The translations under genes and the position numbers were made by a program. Positions 36,240-46,607 of a stretch of DNA of 64,000 bases are shown here, piece by piece. The DNA is from Flagellimonas aquimarina (GTDB taxonomy: Bacteria; Bacteroidota; Bacteroidia; Flavobacteriales; Flavobacteriaceae). The notes beneath the pieces were generated by a model, which had not been told where the DNA came from, made no database searches, and saw only the letters and a list, made by a program, of their open reading frames with translations. The DNA lies in NCBI RefSeq assembly GCF_003149745.1, contig NZ_QGEG01000001.1, forward strand, positions 744,001 through 808,000, given 5' to 3'. Position 1 is the first letter of the stretch. The number at the start of each line of letters is the position of its first letter.

Positions 36240-37096
36240 TTGGTTTTTCTAACAATTAGAAGGTCGGTTGGTAAATCGGATAAAATATATTCAATATCAT
36301 GCGGAAAAATTCGATCCAGCACTCCAGTTTTTTTTGGCGCGTTCATCACCAATAGATCGGCACGAACAACTTCGGCATAATGGCCTATAGAGTACCCTCT
36401 TTTTCCGAAGATACTTTGAGTCTTTATTTTTAAGTCTTTCAAATATTCCTTTGGAATGGACTTTAGGATTTTTCTAATTCTGGAATCCTCTCTGTTTTTT
36501 AGCTTTTCCTTTAATATGGTTACTCGCTTCAAAGATTTATCATCTTCGATGTTCACCGCTATTTCTTTTTGCCTAATTTCTTCAACTATGGTAAGTTGTT
36601 TGGCACCTAAAGCATGTGATACATAAAAGGCGTTAGAAATGGCAAAAGGCGTCTCTTGGTCCTCTAAGCCATTGACCACTACGTGTTTGCAGGGCACTCT
36701 TTCTTTAGAAGGCTTAATCAATAGGAGTACCGAACAACAAACTTTTCTTGTAAGTTTTCTAGCAATTGATCCAACATAGAACTGATAAAGGTTTTCATGT
36801 TGAAGCGCACCTAGAATGAGAAGGTCAATACCAGAACTTTGACAAGTCTCTAGTAAAACCTCATCAGGTTTTCCAGTTTTCCATTCAATTGAAATCTCTA
36901 GGTTCTTATGCTCAACATGAGATAAGATTTCATGAATTTGCCGCTCTTTTTGATCAGACTTACTACCTACATGAAGCAAAATGAGTTTTGCGCCAAAAAA
37001 GTGTGCGATTCTTGAAGTTTCCATTATGTTGATTTTCAAGGTGGGAGAAAACGCAAAACCAAATAAAACTGTTTTAAACGGGTTATTCAAAGACAC
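36236..37096 (-). CDS. Universal stress protein, two USP domains
   Basis: About 286 aa. N-terminal USP domain: 'FKTVLFGFAFSPTLKINIMETSRIAHFFGAKLILLHVG' and 'IDLLILGALQHENLYQFYVGSIARKLTRKVCCSVLLL'; second domain ends 'ADLLVMNAPKKTGVLDRIFPHDIEYILSDLPTDLLIVR'. The ATP-binding glycines are only partly kept. No ATG precedes the first strand: GTG 37096 is used here; GTG 37129 and TTG 37105 are alternatives. Coupled to the SulP gene by a 4-base overlap. Confidence 0.82.
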   Translation of the reverse strand: MSLNNPFKTVLFGFAFSPTLKINIMETSRIAHFFGAKLILLHVGSKSDQKERQIHEILSHVEHKNLEISIEWKTGKPDEVLLETCQSSGIDLLILGALQHENLYQFYVGSIARKLTRKVCCSVLLLIKPSKERVPCKHVVVNGLEDQETPFAISNAFYVSHALGAKQLTIVEEIRQKEIAVNIEDDKSLKRVTILKEKLKNREDSRIRKILKSIPKEYLKDLKIKTQSIFGKRGYSIGHYAEVVRADLLVMNAPKKTGVLDRIFPHDIEYILSDLPTDLLIVRKTN

Positions 37097-37211
37097 TATT
37101 TTTAACAAGATGAAATGCCAATATAGCACTTAATGTATAAAGATCGGAACTGCCCTTCCATATTAGTTAAAATATGAAAGAAAAACAGTAAATTTCAAGA
37201 AAACTAAAGGA

Positions 37212-39038
37212 ATGCTTGAACTTGCAGGAATAATCATTCTTGGAATTATTGCACAATGGGTGGCATGGCGTTTTAAATTGCCGGCAATTTTACCCCTTAT
37301 TTTAATTGGGCTGTTGGTGGGCCCAATTGCAACCCTCTATACTGAGGATGGAGCAAAACTGATTGAGCCGATATGGAATGGAGAAAAAGGACTCTTCCCT
37401 GGCGATGGCCTATACTATTTTGTTTCTTTGGCCATTAGTATCATTTTATTTGAAGGAGGGCTTACTCTAAAACGAGCCGAAATTAAAAACGTTGGCCCGG
37501 TTATTACTAAATTAATTACCATAGGCTCTATAGTCACTTTTTTTGGTGCAGGAGTTGCAGCGCACTATATTTTTGGACTTACTTGGCAAGTCTCATTTCT
37601 TTTTTCTGCCTTGATCATTGTTACGGGGCCTACCGTGATAACCCCTATTCTTAGAAATATTCCTCTTAAAAAAGATGTTTCGGCTGTTTTAAAATGGGAA
37701 GGAATTCTTATCGACCCAATAGGCGCTTTGGTGGCGGTATTGGTGTTTGAGTTTATCAGCGTAGGAGAGGGCAGTGCTTTTACACAAACGGCCCTAGTTG
37801 AATTTGGTAAGATCTTACTTTTTGGGACCACTTTTGGTTTTACGTTTGCCCATGCATTGGCCTTTGCAATAAAAAAGGATTTAATCCCACATTATTTAAT
37901 GAACGTAGTATCGCTTTCCGTTGTGCTTCTTGTGTTTGTAGAATCTGATGTTTTTGCACATGAGTCTGGGCTTTTGGCCGTGGTTGTTATGGGCATGGTA
38001 ATGGGCAATATGAACCTGCCCAATCTTAAAGAGCTGCTTTACTTTAAAGAATCTTTGAGTGTTTTACTGATATCCATTCTTTTCATATTGCTGGCAGCAA
38101 ACATTAACATTAGCGATATGGAGCTAATTTTTAATTGGAACACTGTAGTACTTTTTGCCATTATAGTCTTCATAATTAGGCCGCTTGGCGTTTTTATTAG
38201 CGCACATGGTTCCGGACTAAAACTTAAGGAAAAACTGTTTATAGGGTGGGTGGGTCCAAGAGGTATTGTTGCCGCAGGTATAGCCTCTTTGTTTGGGTCC
38301 AAATTATTGGCAAAAGGAGTGCCTGGCGCGGAGTATATTACACCATTGGTTTTTATGATCGTTTTAGGAACTGTTCTTTTGAATGCAACAACAGCTAGAC
38401 TTTTTGCAAAATTGATTGGAGTATTTTTAACCAAGTCTGAGGGCATATTAATTATTGGAGCCTCCAAAGTATCAAGGATAATAGGTGATTACCTAAGAAA
38501 GAACAATAGACATGTTGTGCTAATTGACAATAACCAAACCAATGTGGAAAAGGCTCAGAGCTTAGGCTTGGAGGCAATGACGGCCAATATTTATTCGGAT
38601 TCCTTGGCGGACAACATTGAATTGAATGACATGGGCTATTTGATGGCACTTACAGGAAATTCGGATATCAACAAGTTTGCGATTGATAAGTTTAAAAAGC
38701 AATTTGGAGAGAACGGTGCATTTAGATTGGTAAACTCTGAAGAGATGAACAATCCGGAAAATAATCCGGAAGAAGGTCTTTTTTCACATAATGATGATTT
38801 CATTAAACTAACGGATGCCGTACGCAAGTACCCAGCAATACATGAAATTGGTTTAAAGGACAAAGAACACTATGATGGCCTTATCGATATTACTCAAAAG
38901 GATAACAACATCATCCCGGTATTCACCAAATCACCAGATGGCAGTATACAGATAATCCCGGCAAATAGTAAAGACTTTACTCCTAATGGAGAAGGACACA
39001 AGCTGGTATATTTAGGAAAGAAGTTCGATATAGATTAA
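37212..39038 (+). CDS. CPA1-type cation:proton antiporter with TrkA-N domain
   Basis: 608 aa. About 12 helices (residues 1-400), with 'FEGGLTLKRAEI' and 'GPTVITPILRNI' as in NhaP/KefB-type exchangers, and 'GPRGIVAAGIASLFG'. The C-terminal part has a TrkA-N nucleotide-binding fold ('GILIIGASKVSRIIGDYLRKNNRHVVLIDNN') and a final regulatory lobe. It should exchange Na+ or K+ for H+ at the inner membrane. Divergent from the USP-SulP pair. Confidence 0.9.
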   Translation: MLELAGIIILGIIAQWVAWRFKLPAILPLILIGLLVGPIATLYTEDGAKLIEPIWNGEKGLFPGDGLYYFVSLAISIILFEGGLTLKRAEIKNVGPVITKLITIGSIVTFFGAGVAAHYIFGLTWQVSFLFSALIIVTGPTVITPILRNIPLKKDVSAVLKWEGILIDPIGALVAVLVFEFISVGEGSAFTQTALVEFGKILLFGTTFGFTFAHALAFAIKKDLIPHYLMNVVSLSVVLLVFVESDVFAHESGLLAVVVMGMVMGNMNLPNLKELLYFKESLSVLLISILFILLAANINISDMELIFNWNTVVLFAIIVFIIRPLGVFISAHGSGLKLKEKLFIGWVGPRGIVAAGIASLFGSKLLAKGVPGAEYITPLVFMIVLGTVLLNATTARLFAKLIGVFLTKSEGILIIGASKVSRIIGDYLRKNNRHVVLIDNNQTNVEKAQSLGLEAMTANIYSDSLADNIELNDMGYLMALTGNSDINKFAIDKFKKQFGENGAFRLVNSEEMNNPENNPEEGLFSHNDDFIKLTDAVRKYPAIHEIGLKDKEHYDGLIDITQKDNNIIPVFTKSPDGSIQIIPANSKDFTPNGEGHKLVYLGKKFDID

Positions 39039-39190
39039 AAGCCGCTCACCATTAAAACATTTTTTTACTTCGTTCATGTGATTTTTCATGCACACATCAA
39101 TTCATTTAAGGTATTCATATATTTTTAAAAAGGTTTTACGCGCAGCAATTATACATTGCAGCAGTCTAAATAAGAACCTAAATTTTAAAA

Positions 39191-39451
39191 ATGAAAAAAA
39201 CTATCTTTTCTCTAGCAATGATTGCCTCAATCGCACTCATAGGATGTTCAAATGATGATGGTGCAAAAATAAAATGTGATTCTTGTGTTCTTGGTGATGG
39301 TAAAGCAGAAATATGCGATAACGGTGATGGAACTTTTACTGCAAAGCATGGTGGAGAAACTGTTGAGTTAACTCAAGAAGATCTAGATGCCCTAGAACTT
39401 ACGGCAAAAGAGTACATACTGCTCGTATGTGCAGTGGGAACTGGAATATAG
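39191..39451 (+). CDS. Small secreted lipoprotein, unknown
   Basis: 86 aa. Signal peptide with lipobox 'ALIGCSND' (C19). The mature part has Cys pairs 'CDSCVLGDGKAEICDNGDGTFTAKHGG' and 'LLVCAV', so disulfides are likely. No family recognised, but the 'I.C..C...' start and 'YEI..NGDGT.T' style occur in small flavobacterial lipoproteins. It stands alone between the antiporter and lepA (convergent). Confidence 0.72.
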   Translation: MKKTIFSLAMIASIALIGCSNDDGAKIKCDSCVLGDGKAEICDNGDGTFTAKHGGETVELTQEDLDALELTAKEYILLVCAVGTGI

Positions 39452-39476
39452 GAAGAGAAAACAAGAGAGGTCTTGC

Positions 39477-41273
39477 TTAATCGTTCAGCTTTAAAACGGC
39501 CATAAAAGCTTGTTGTGGAATCTCCACATTTCCTACTTGGCGCATTCGCTTTTTACCTTTTTTCTGTTTCTCCAATAATTTTCGTTTTCTAGAAATATCC
39601 CCACCATAACATTTCGCAGTAACATCCTTGCGAAGCGCTTTAATTGTTTCTCTGGAAATGATTTTGGACCCAATGGCCGCTTGAATAGGAATATCGAATT
39701 GCTGCCTTGGAATTAGCTCTTTTAGTTTTTCGCACATCTTTTTTCCAATATGATGGGCATTGTCAAAATGGACCAATGCGGATAAGGCATCAACAGGCTG
39801 GGCGTTAAGAAGTATGTCTACCCTAACCAGTTTGGACGTTCTCATTCCAATTGGGGTATAATCAAAAGAGGCATACCCTTTAGAGACCGTTTTCAACCTA
39901 TCATAAAAATCGAAAACAATTTCTGCCAATGGCATATCAAAAATGAGCTCTACCCGCTCTGTGGTCAAATACGTTTGGTTTGTAATTTGTCCACGCTTTT
40001 CTATACATAGGGACATAACATTACCCACAAAATCTGCTTTTGTGATTATTGTTGCCTTAATATAGGGTTCCTCCACACGATCGACAGTTGAGGGATCTGG
40101 AAGATCTGAAGGATTATTTACAATCAGAGGAACTTCTCTGTCTTTGGTTGTAAAAGCATGATAGCTAACATTGGGAACCGTAGTGATTACGGTCATGTTG
40201 AACTCACGCTCTAAACGCTCCTGAATAATTTCCATGTGCAGCATCCCCAAAAACCCGCAACGAAAACCAAAGCCCAGTGCGGCACTGCTTTCTGGAGTAA
40301 AAACCAGAGAAGCATCATTAAGTTGTAACTTCTCCATGGAGGAGCGCAGTTCTTCAAAATCTTCCGTATCTACAGGGTAAATTCCTGCAAATACCATGGG
40401 CTTTACATCTTCAAAACCTTCAATGGCATTTTGTGTAGGGTTCTGTGCGTCTGTTATTGTGTCTCCAACTTTTACTTCGCGAGCGTCTTTGATTCCCGTA
40501 ATCAAATATCCCACATCGCCAGAGGAAATAATGTTTTTAGGAACTTGAGAGAGTTTTAAGGTACCTATCTCATCAGCAAAATAGTCTTTACCAGTAGCCA
40601 CAAACTTTATCTTTTGGCCCTTTTTGATTTCGCCGTTAATTACTCTAAAATAGGTTTCCACACCTCTAAAAGGGTTGTAAACGGAATCAAAAACCAAGGC
40701 TTGCAGAGGTTCATCAAGATTACCTTGCGGGGCAGGAATCCGATCAATTATAGCAGTAAGGATTTCTTTTATGCCAATGCCAGTCTTTGCGCTGGCAGGA
40801 ATTACTTCTTCGGGTTTGCATCCTAATAAGTCTACTATATCATCTGTTACCTCTTCAGGATTGGCGCTTGGTAAATCTACCTTATTGAGAACTGGAATGA
40901 TTTCCAAATCGTTTTCTAATGCCAAATAAAGGTTGGATATTGTTTGTGCCTGAATACTTTGTGCGGCATCAACAACCAAAAGAGCGCCTTCGCAGGCAGC
41001 AATTGAGCGCGAAACCTCATAAGAAAAATCTACATGTCCAGGGGTGTCAATTAGGTTGAGCACATAGCTTTCTCCCTCATGTTCATAATCCATTTGAATG
41101 GCATGGCTCTTAATAGTAATGCCACGTTCCCGCTCCAAATCCATACTATCTAAAAGCTGGTCTTGTTTTTCACGTTCGGTTACCGAACCTGTAAAATCCA
41201 ACAAGCGATCGGCCAAGGTACTTTTACCGTGGTCTATATGTGCAATAATGCAAAAATTTCTAATGTTCTTCAT
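39477..41273 (-). CDS. lepA: Elongation factor 4
   Basis: Translation GTPase LepA (598 aa from ATG 41273; the longer frame to 41318 has no family support). Motifs: G1 '[15 protein letters not shown]', G2 '[13 protein letters not shown]', G3 'DTPGHVDF', G4 'NKVDLPSA', and the LepA C-terminus '[26 protein letters not shown]'. Back-translocates stalled ribosomes. A TATATTTG -7 element lies on the minus strand at 41316-41323. Confidence 0.97.
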   Translation of the reverse strand: MKNIRNFCIIAHIDHGKSTLADRLLDFTGSVTEREKQDQLLDSMDLERERGITIKSHAIQMDYEHEGESYVLNLIDTPGHVDFSYEVSRSIAACEGALLVVDAAQSIQAQTISNLYLALENDLEIIPVLNKVDLPSANPEEVTDDIVDLLGCKPEEVIPASAKTGIGIKEILTAIIDRIPAPQGNLDEPLQALVFDSVYNPFRGVETYFRVINGEIKKGQKIKFVATGKDYFADEIGTLKLSQVPKNIISSGDVGYLITGIKDAREVKVGDTITDAQNPTQNAIEGFEDVKPMVFAGIYPVDTEDFEELRSSMEKLQLNDASLVFTPESSAALGFGFRCGFLGMLHMEIIQERLEREFNMTVITTVPNVSYHAFTTKDREVPLIVNNPSDLPDPSTVDRVEEPYIKATIITKADFVGNVMSLCIEKRGQITNQTYLTTERVELIFDMPLAEIVFDFYDRLKTVSKGYASFDYTPIGMRTSKLVRVDILLNAQPVDALSALVHFDNAHHIGKKMCEKLKELIPRQQFDIPIQAAIGSKIISRETIKALRKDVTAKCYGGDISRKRKLLEKQKKGKKRMRQVGNVEIPQQAFMAVLKLND

Positions 41274-41400
41274 AACAACTCCTGCTAAGCAAAAATGAGG
41301 GCTTGTAAGCAACTGCAAATATAGGTCTTTATAACACCTAGAATAGGGTTTTTTGCAAATATGGAAAGAGGGGCGTTTACATCGCTCTAAAATATTTTCT

Positions 41401-41408
41401 TAGATTTG
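41401..41408 (+). promoter_or_regulatory. Promoter -7 element of the outer-membrane receptor gene
   Basis: TAGATTTG, an exact TAnnTTTG match, 23 bases before the ATG at 41432. The -33 element is less clear. Confidence 0.5.
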
Positions 41409-41431
41409 ATATTGAACCCCAAACTCGACTA

Positions 41432-43846
41432 ATGCGAATCGCCTGTATTTTTTTATTGGTGTTTTTGACATCTCTCAATTTAGTTGCGCAGACCTATCAG
41501 ATCAAAGGAAAGGTAGTAAATAGAGAAAACCAGATTATTCCATATGCAAATATTTTGCTGTTGCAAGCATCAGATTCCACTTTTGTAAAAGGGACCTCAG
41601 CGGATGATAATGGACTTTTTGCAATTACAGAGGTAGAACCAAATTTGTATTTACTTCAGGCAAGTTATGTTGGGATAGGGTCAGAGCCTCGCGCATTGGA
41701 TATTACAAAAGACGTATCGTTAGGTGCTTTGATAATTCCTTTGGAAACCAATGATCTTGAAGAGGTGGTTGTTACCGCAAAAAGGCCCACATTAAAAAGG
41801 TTGGCGGACAGACTGGTATTCTCGGTTGAAAATACGGTCGTCTCGCAAGGAACTTCTTGGGATATTTTAAGAAATACTCCTGGAGTCATTGTAAATCAAG
41901 AAGAACTTCAGATAAGGGGGCAAAGCGCAACAGTTTACCTAAATGATAGAAAAGTACAGTTATCTGGTCAAGAGGTGAAAAGTTTACTAGAGGGACTTTC
42001 GGGCACTACCATAAAATCTGTAGAGGTAATAGCTAACCCACCTGCGAGATATGAGGCAGACGGAGGGCCAATTCTAAATATAGTCACGGCCAAGAATATA
42101 ATTCCAGGGTATAAAGGAAGCGCTAATGCAAGCTATACCCAAGCGGTATTCCCAAAATATAATTTTGGGACGAGCCATTATTATAAAACGGACAAGCTAA
42201 ATCTATTTGCCAATTATTCCATAAGCCCTAAAAAGGAAATCAAGAAAACAGATAAGGGAATTAATTTCATTGACAACACCAATTCAATCTTTTCAAGGTG
42301 GGACACAAAATACAATCAGATTATTCGCACTCAGGCGCACAGTGCAAACCTTATTCTAGATTATGACTTTAATGATCAAAATAGTATAAACCTTACTTCC
42401 AATATGACCCTTAATCCAGGTCAGGAAAGTGAGACTTTTTTAACCAACGAGATAAGGGATTCTCAGCGGGTTCTTGACTCTACGTTCACCACCCAGAACA
42501 ACACGGGCGCTGACAATACTAATTTAGCCCTTGACTTAACGTATGTGCATAAATTAAAGAAACCGGGCGCAAGACTTTCTTTAAATGGACATTACACCTA
42601 TTATGACGCAGAAGCGGAACAAAACCTTAGTTCTATTTATTTTGACGACAATGGCAGTTTTATTAGAAATTTTGGTTTCGACACAGGTTCTCAACAGGAC
42701 ATTCAAATATATACAGGTCAGGCAGATTATTCGTCGCCAATAGGAAATGCTTCTATTGAGGCGGGGTTAAAGGTTTCATCCATCAGTTCGGAGAGCAGTG
42801 TTGATTTTTTCAATTTTATTGGAACAGATGACGAGGTAAACGCTTCATTATCTGATGATTATGTATATGACGAGAATGTCTACGCAGCATACTTTAGTTT
42901 GGTAAAAAACTGGGAGAAATGGTCAATGAAAGTGGGGTTAAGAGGAGAGTTGACGAAGGCAGAAGGAACCTCTTTGACCTTAAACCAAGTAAATACCCAA
43001 GATTTTTTTGAACCTTTCCCTTCCTTGTATGTACTTTATTCACCTTCGGACAACCACAGCTTTGCTTTTGATTATGGAAGAAACGTGAATAGGCCAAAGT
43101 ATAATGATTTAAATCCGTTCCGTTATTTTTTCAATGAAAATGATTTTGAAGAAGGCAATCCAGGATTGTTTCCCAGCTTTGCCAACAACTTTAACCTAAA
43201 CTACACCTTGAACAGTGAGTTTTTCTTTGATATATACTATCGTGACAACGGCAAGAACATTGCTGATTTGGTTTTCCAGAACAACAACAGTCAGACTTTG
43301 GTGGAGTTAAAGCAGAATGTATTGGGAAGTAAATCTTACGGGCTGGACTTTACAGTGAGCAAGAACGTTTTTCCTTTTTGGTTTCTTTATGCATACACTT
43401 CCTTGTTTCATGAAGAAGAAACATTTTTGGCCGTAGAAAGCAACAATCAAGAATTCACCAATGAGGTAGATGGGGTTTACAGTTATTTGGCCAATTATTT
43501 AACCCTTTCAAAGGATGGCACATTTACAGGGGAGCTAACGATGACATATCTTTCCAAATTTTTATTTGGCTCTTATGTTTCTGGCGAACAACTAAACTTG
43601 ACATTGGGACTAAGAAAATCGTTTTTCAATAATAGGGCTACCATTTCTGTTGCTGCAGAAGATCTGTTGGAAAGGAATATCACCACCTATACTTCAAGAT
43701 ACCTTAATCAAGATAATTTTTACAGGATAAGATTAGAGCAGCAATTTATAAGGGTAGGGATAACCTATAACTTTGGAAACTTTAGACTACAGGACAACCA
43801 GAGGGAGATTGACAAAAAAGAACGAGAAAGGCTAGAGTTAGAATAA
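41432..43846 (+). CDS. TonB-dependent-type outer-membrane beta-barrel receptor
   Basis: 804 aa with signal peptide 1-19 ('..LNLVAQ'). Residues 22-105 form a carboxypeptidase-regulatory-like domain ('IKGKVVNRENQIIPYANILLLQ'), followed by a plug domain (about 118-215: 'LEEVVVTAKRPTLKRLADRLVFSVENTV') and a barrel ending in an aromatic-rich strand region ('RLEQQFIRVGITYNFG'). The TonB box is not obvious. This is the OMP_b-brl_3 group of Bacteroidota receptors. The imported substrate is unknown; no SusD partner is beside it. Confidence 0.88.
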   Translation: MRIACIFLLVFLTSLNLVAQTYQIKGKVVNRENQIIPYANILLLQASDSTFVKGTSADDNGLFAITEVEPNLYLLQASYVGIGSEPRALDITKDVSLGALIIPLETNDLEEVVVTAKRPTLKRLADRLVFSVENTVVSQGTSWDILRNTPGVIVNQEELQIRGQSATVYLNDRKVQLSGQEVKSLLEGLSGTTIKSVEVIANPPARYEADGGPILNIVTAKNIIPGYKGSANASYTQAVFPKYNFGTSHYYKTDKLNLFANYSISPKKEIKKTDKGINFIDNTNSIFSRWDTKYNQIIRTQAHSANLILDYDFNDQNSINLTSNMTLNPGQESETFLTNEIRDSQRVLDSTFTTQNNTGADNTNLALDLTYVHKLKKPGARLSLNGHYTYYDAEAEQNLSSIYFDDNGSFIRNFGFDTGSQQDIQIYTGQADYSSPIGNASIEAGLKVSSISSESSVDFFNFIGTDDEVNASLSDDYVYDENVYAAYFSLVKNWEKWSMKVGLRGELTKAEGTSLTLNQVNTQDFFEPFPSLYVLYSPSDNHSFAFDYGRNVNRPKYNDLNPFRYFFNENDFEEGNPGLFPSFANNFNLNYTLNSEFFFDIYYRDNGKNIADLVFQNNNSQTLVELKQNVLGSKSYGLDFTVSKNVFPFWFLYAYTSLFHEEETFLAVESNNQEFTNEVDGVYSYLANYLTLSKDGTFTGELTMTYLSKFLFGSYVSGEQLNLTLGLRKSFFNNRATISVAAEDLLERNITTYTSRYLNQDNFYRIRLEQQFIRVGITYNFGNFRLQDNQREIDKKERERLELE

Positions 43847-43869
43847 AACACTGGTTTTCTCACATTTTG

Positions 43870-43877
43870 TATTTTTG
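43870..43877 (+). promoter_or_regulatory. Promoter -7 element of dusB
   Basis: TATTTTTG (TAnnTTTG) lies inside the upstream extension of the dusB frame. It places transcription start near 43885, which argues for translation from TTG 43897 and against the TTG at 43867. Confidence 0.6.
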
Positions 43878-43896
43878 CTGTCCGAAAAAAAATGGT

Positions 43897-44889
43897 TTGC
43901 CCAAAATAGGAAATATAGAACTCCCAGATTTTCCGCTACTTCTTGCACCAATGGAAGATGTAAGCGACCCTCCTTTTAGAGCTTTGTGCAAAGAGCAAGG
44001 GGCAGACGTGGTGTACACAGAATTTATTTCTTCAGAAGGCCTCATTAGGGACGCAGCCAAGAGCACCATGAAGTTGGATATATATGAAAAAGAGCGTCCT
44101 GTGGGAATTCAAATATTTGGAGCTGAATTGGATTCCATGCTGCAAGCTGTTGATATCGTAGAAAAATCCAACCCAGATATTATAGATATAAATTTTGGAT
44201 GTCCGGTAAAAAAAGTGGTCAGTAAGAATGCGGGCGCCGGAATCTTAAGGGATATTCCTTTAATGGTCAAATTAACGGAAGAAATTGTAAAAAGAACCAA
44301 ATTACCGGTCACCGTAAAAACCAGATTGGGTTGGGACAGCGATTCCATTAAAATTGTTGAGGTTGCGGAACGCTTGCAGGATGTTGGCATAAAGGCCATT
44401 GCCATACATGGGCGAACAAGGGTTCAGATGTATAAAGGAAATGCAGATTGGAAACCAATTTCGCAAGTAAAAAACAATTCTAGGATGCATATTCCCGTTT
44501 TTGGAAATGGGGATATTGACACACCGGAAGCCGCGGTTAAAATGAGAGATGAATTTGGATTGGATGGAGCAATGATCGGCCGGGCCAGCATTGGAAACCC
44601 ATGGTTCTTTGCTGCGGTAAAGCATTTTTTTAAAACGGGGACCCATTTAGAACCTCCAACTATGGAAGAACGGGTAGATGCCGCTAGAAGACATTTGCAA
44701 ATGGCAATTGACTGGAAAGGGGAAAAACTTGGGGTTTTTGAAACAAGAAGACACTATACCAACTATTTTAAAGGGATTCCTCACTTTAAGGAATATAGAA
44801 TGAAAATGGTTACGAGTGATGAATCTGCAGACGTATTTGCAGCTTTTGATGAGGTGTTGGAAAAGTTTGGAGACTTCCAGTTTGCTTAG
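43897..44889 (+). CDS. dusB: tRNA-dihydrouridine synthase
   Basis: FMN enzyme reducing uridines in the D-loop of tRNA (330 aa). Start: TTG 43897, giving 'MPKIGNIELPDFPLLLAPM'; a TTG at 43867 overlaps the promoter. Motifs: 'APMEDVSDPPFRALC' (FMN binding), 'INFGCPVKKVVSKNAGAGIL' with catalytic Cys, 'VKTRLGWD', 'IHGRTRVQMY' and 'GNGDI', 'IGRASIGNPWFF'. DusB-type layout. Its 3' end overlaps the permease gene end by 4 bases (convergent). Confidence 0.94.
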   Translation: MPKIGNIELPDFPLLLAPMEDVSDPPFRALCKEQGADVVYTEFISSEGLIRDAAKSTMKLDIYEKERPVGIQIFGAELDSMLQAVDIVEKSNPDIIDINFGCPVKKVVSKNAGAGILRDIPLMVKLTEEIVKRTKLPVTVKTRLGWDSDSIKIVEVAERLQDVGIKAIAIHGRTRVQMYKGNADWKPISQVKNNSRMHIPVFGNGDIDTPEAAVKMRDEFGLDGAMIGRASIGNPWFFAAVKHFFKTGTHLEPPTMEERVDAARRHLQMAIDWKGEKLGVFETRRHYTNYFKGIPHFKEYRMKMVTSDESADVFAAFDEVLEKFGDFQFA

Positions 44890-46094
44890 GCCTCAATTAA
44901 TTTTCTAGAAATACTCCTGCTGGCAATTTTTGAAGAGATAAAACCAAGTACCACGATTGTGGCCAATACAACAAACACGTTCATTAGATCATATTCCACA
45001 GGATAGGATAATGAGGGTGTTATTTTCAACCAACCAAAAGCGAGCTGGGATCCTATTAGCAATGATCCTATTAATACTCCAATAAGCCCACCAAGCGAAG
45101 TAACCAAAAGCCCTTGTGTAAAGTATATGGTACGTAACTCCTTTATGGTCGCCCCTAGGCTAAACAATGTTTTAGAGTTTTGCTGTTTATCTAAAATCAT
45201 CATGATAATGGCGCCAACAACATTAAAAAGAGCTATGATCAATACAAGGGTAAAGATTAAATATGTTGCTAGGTTTTCGGTATTGAGCATTCTGTACAGC
45301 GTGCTGTTTTGCTCTTGTCTATCCAGCACCAAAAGGTCGTCTCTCAAAACATCCTTTATTGCAGCCTTTATATCTTCAATAGGAATTTCACCATTCAGTT
45401 TAAAGTTTATTCCGGAAACTTGGGTACTATCTTTTTCCAATAAAGCCTGAACCAAGGGCAGTTGGGCAAAAACATATTTTTTGTCCAGATTTTCTTCTAC
45501 TGCGTAAACGCCGCTCACAACAAGGGGCAGCTCATTATAAGGTTTGGTGTTTAAGCCTTGCTGAGACAATGAGCCCTTACCTGGTTTTGGAACCAAAACG
45601 GTCATAGGTGTCCTATAATTATCTAAGGGCACACCTAATAAATTGTAAATGCCTATTCCCATAACACCATTGTACTCCGTAACGCCCCAATTTCCAAAAT
45701 ATAAGGTGCTATCTACTCCCGTGACCGAACGGTAATTAGTATCTATTCCTTTAATATAAGCGATACAACTTTTTTCTCTGAAAGTAAGGTAGGCTCTTTC
45801 TTCAAGCTCCTTGGAATAATTTGCTAGGCCGGGAATATTACCCAATGCAATTTCTTCTTCAGCAGAAACAGAAAAATACTTTCCCGAGATGGGCAATGCT
45901 TTTAAATCTGGGTCAAAAGTATTGGTGAAAGAAAGGCTAAAGGTCTTTAGTCCGGCAAATGCGGAGAGTACCACAAAAAGTGCTGCGGAGCCAATTACAA
46001 TGACCAGAAAGGTGATGAAATTAATAATGTTCACCGCATTTTGGCTGCTTTTGGAACGTAGGTACCGTTTTGCAATGTAAAAGGAAAAATTCAA
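44886..46094 (-). CDS. ABC transporter permease, LolC/E (FtsX) type
   Basis: 402 aa. N-terminal 'FYIAKRYLRSKSSQNAVNIINFITFLVIVIGSAAL' helix, a large periplasmic domain (about 50-270), then three C-terminal helices ('LIFTLVLIIALFNVVGAIIMMILDK', ..'LLVTSLGGLIGVLIGSLLIG', 'VFVVLATIVVLGFISSKIA'). That is the FtsX/LolE permease plan. It probably releases lipoproteins from the inner membrane with an ATPase encoded elsewhere. Starts 2 bases after rbfA, so same operon. Confidence 0.88.
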   Translation of the reverse strand: MNFSFYIAKRYLRSKSSQNAVNIINFITFLVIVIGSAALFVVLSAFAGLKTFSLSFTNTFDPDLKALPISGKYFSVSAEEEIALGNIPGLANYSKELEERAYLTFREKSCIAYIKGIDTNYRSVTGVDSTLYFGNWGVTEYNGVMGIGIYNLLGVPLDNYRTPMTVLVPKPGKGSLSQQGLNTKPYNELPLVVSGVYAVEENLDKKYVFAQLPLVQALLEKDSTQVSGINFKLNGEIPIEDIKAAIKDVLRDDLLVLDRQEQNSTLYRMLNTENLATYLIFTLVLIIALFNVVGAIIMMILDKQQNSKTLFSLGATIKELRTIYFTQGLLVTSLGGLIGVLIGSLLIGSQLAFGWLKITPSLSYPVEYDLMNVFVVLATIVVLGFISSKIASRSISRKLIEA

Positions 46095-46096
46095 GA

Positions 46097-46489
46097 TCAG
46101 GATTTCTTTCGTTTGTCCAGCAAGTCTCTATTTTCAATGGGGTTTTCCTCTCCTTTAAGGGAGTTTTCAATTTTATCTATGTATTCCAAAGAATCATCCA
46201 AATAAAAATTGAGTTCAGGTACACGGCGCAGCTGATTTTTTGTGCGCTGTGCCAGGTCATGCTTAATAAGGCTTTGGTTAGATTTAATGCCTTCAAGCAA
46301 TTCACCAGCACTTTTATTAGGAAAAATACTTACATAAACTTTGGCTATGGATAAATCTGTGGTAACATAAACCTTGGAAACCGAAATGAGCGTCCCTTTT
46401 AGTCCTCCGTCAGTAGCAGCACGCTGTAAGATATCCGCGATATCCTTTTGGATGATTCCTGCAATTTTCTTTTGCCTTTGTGTTTCCAT
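46097..46489 (-). CDS. rbfA: Ribosome-binding factor A
   Basis: Small-subunit maturation factor (130 aa from ATG 46489, supported by a -7 element 6 bases upstream of it). KH-like fold: 'METQRQKKIAGIIQKDIADILQR', 'ISVSKVYVTTDLSIAKVYVSIFP', 'LAQRTKNQLRRVPELNFYLDDSLEY', typical of RbfA. The frame continues upstream to 46525 but without family similarity. Co-transcribed with the LolE-like gene. Confidence 0.94.
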   Translation of the reverse strand: METQRQKKIAGIIQKDIADILQRAATDGGLKGTLISVSKVYVTTDLSIAKVYVSIFPNKSAGELLEGIKSNQSLIKHDLAQRTKNQLRRVPELNFYLDDSLEYIDKIENSLKGEENPIENRDLLDKRKKS

Positions 46490-46494
46490 ATCTG

Positions 46495-46502
46495 CAAAAA
46501 TA
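46495..46502 (-). promoter_or_regulatory. Promoter -7 element of rbfA
   Basis: Minus-strand TATTTTTG (TAnnTTTG), 5 bases upstream of ATG 46489, so the leader would be very short or absent. It rules against a start at 46525. Confidence 0.5.
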
Positions 46503-46547
46503 GTGGAATTAATGACTAACCTCATGATATGATTGGCTTACAGTGCG

Positions 46548-46555
46548 TAATTTTG
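46548..46555 (+). promoter_or_regulatory. Promoter -7 element of the methylmalonyl-CoA epimerase gene
   Basis: TAATTTTG, an exact TAnnTTTG match, 52 bases before the ATG at 46608; the -33 element is not clear. Confidence 0.4.
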
Positions 46556-46607
46556 AAGAATGTAAAAGGCATTTGCATAATAAGGGAGCAACAAAACCTA
46601 GCATATA

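Noticed and set aside
36236..37129. Longer USP start (GTG at 37129)
   Set aside because: The extra 11 residues are hydrophobic and precede the conserved first strand; a start at 37096 fits the family better, though it is not proven.
43867..43896. Upstream TTG start of dusB
   Set aside because: A TAnnTTTG promoter element lies inside this stretch, so it is unlikely to be translated.
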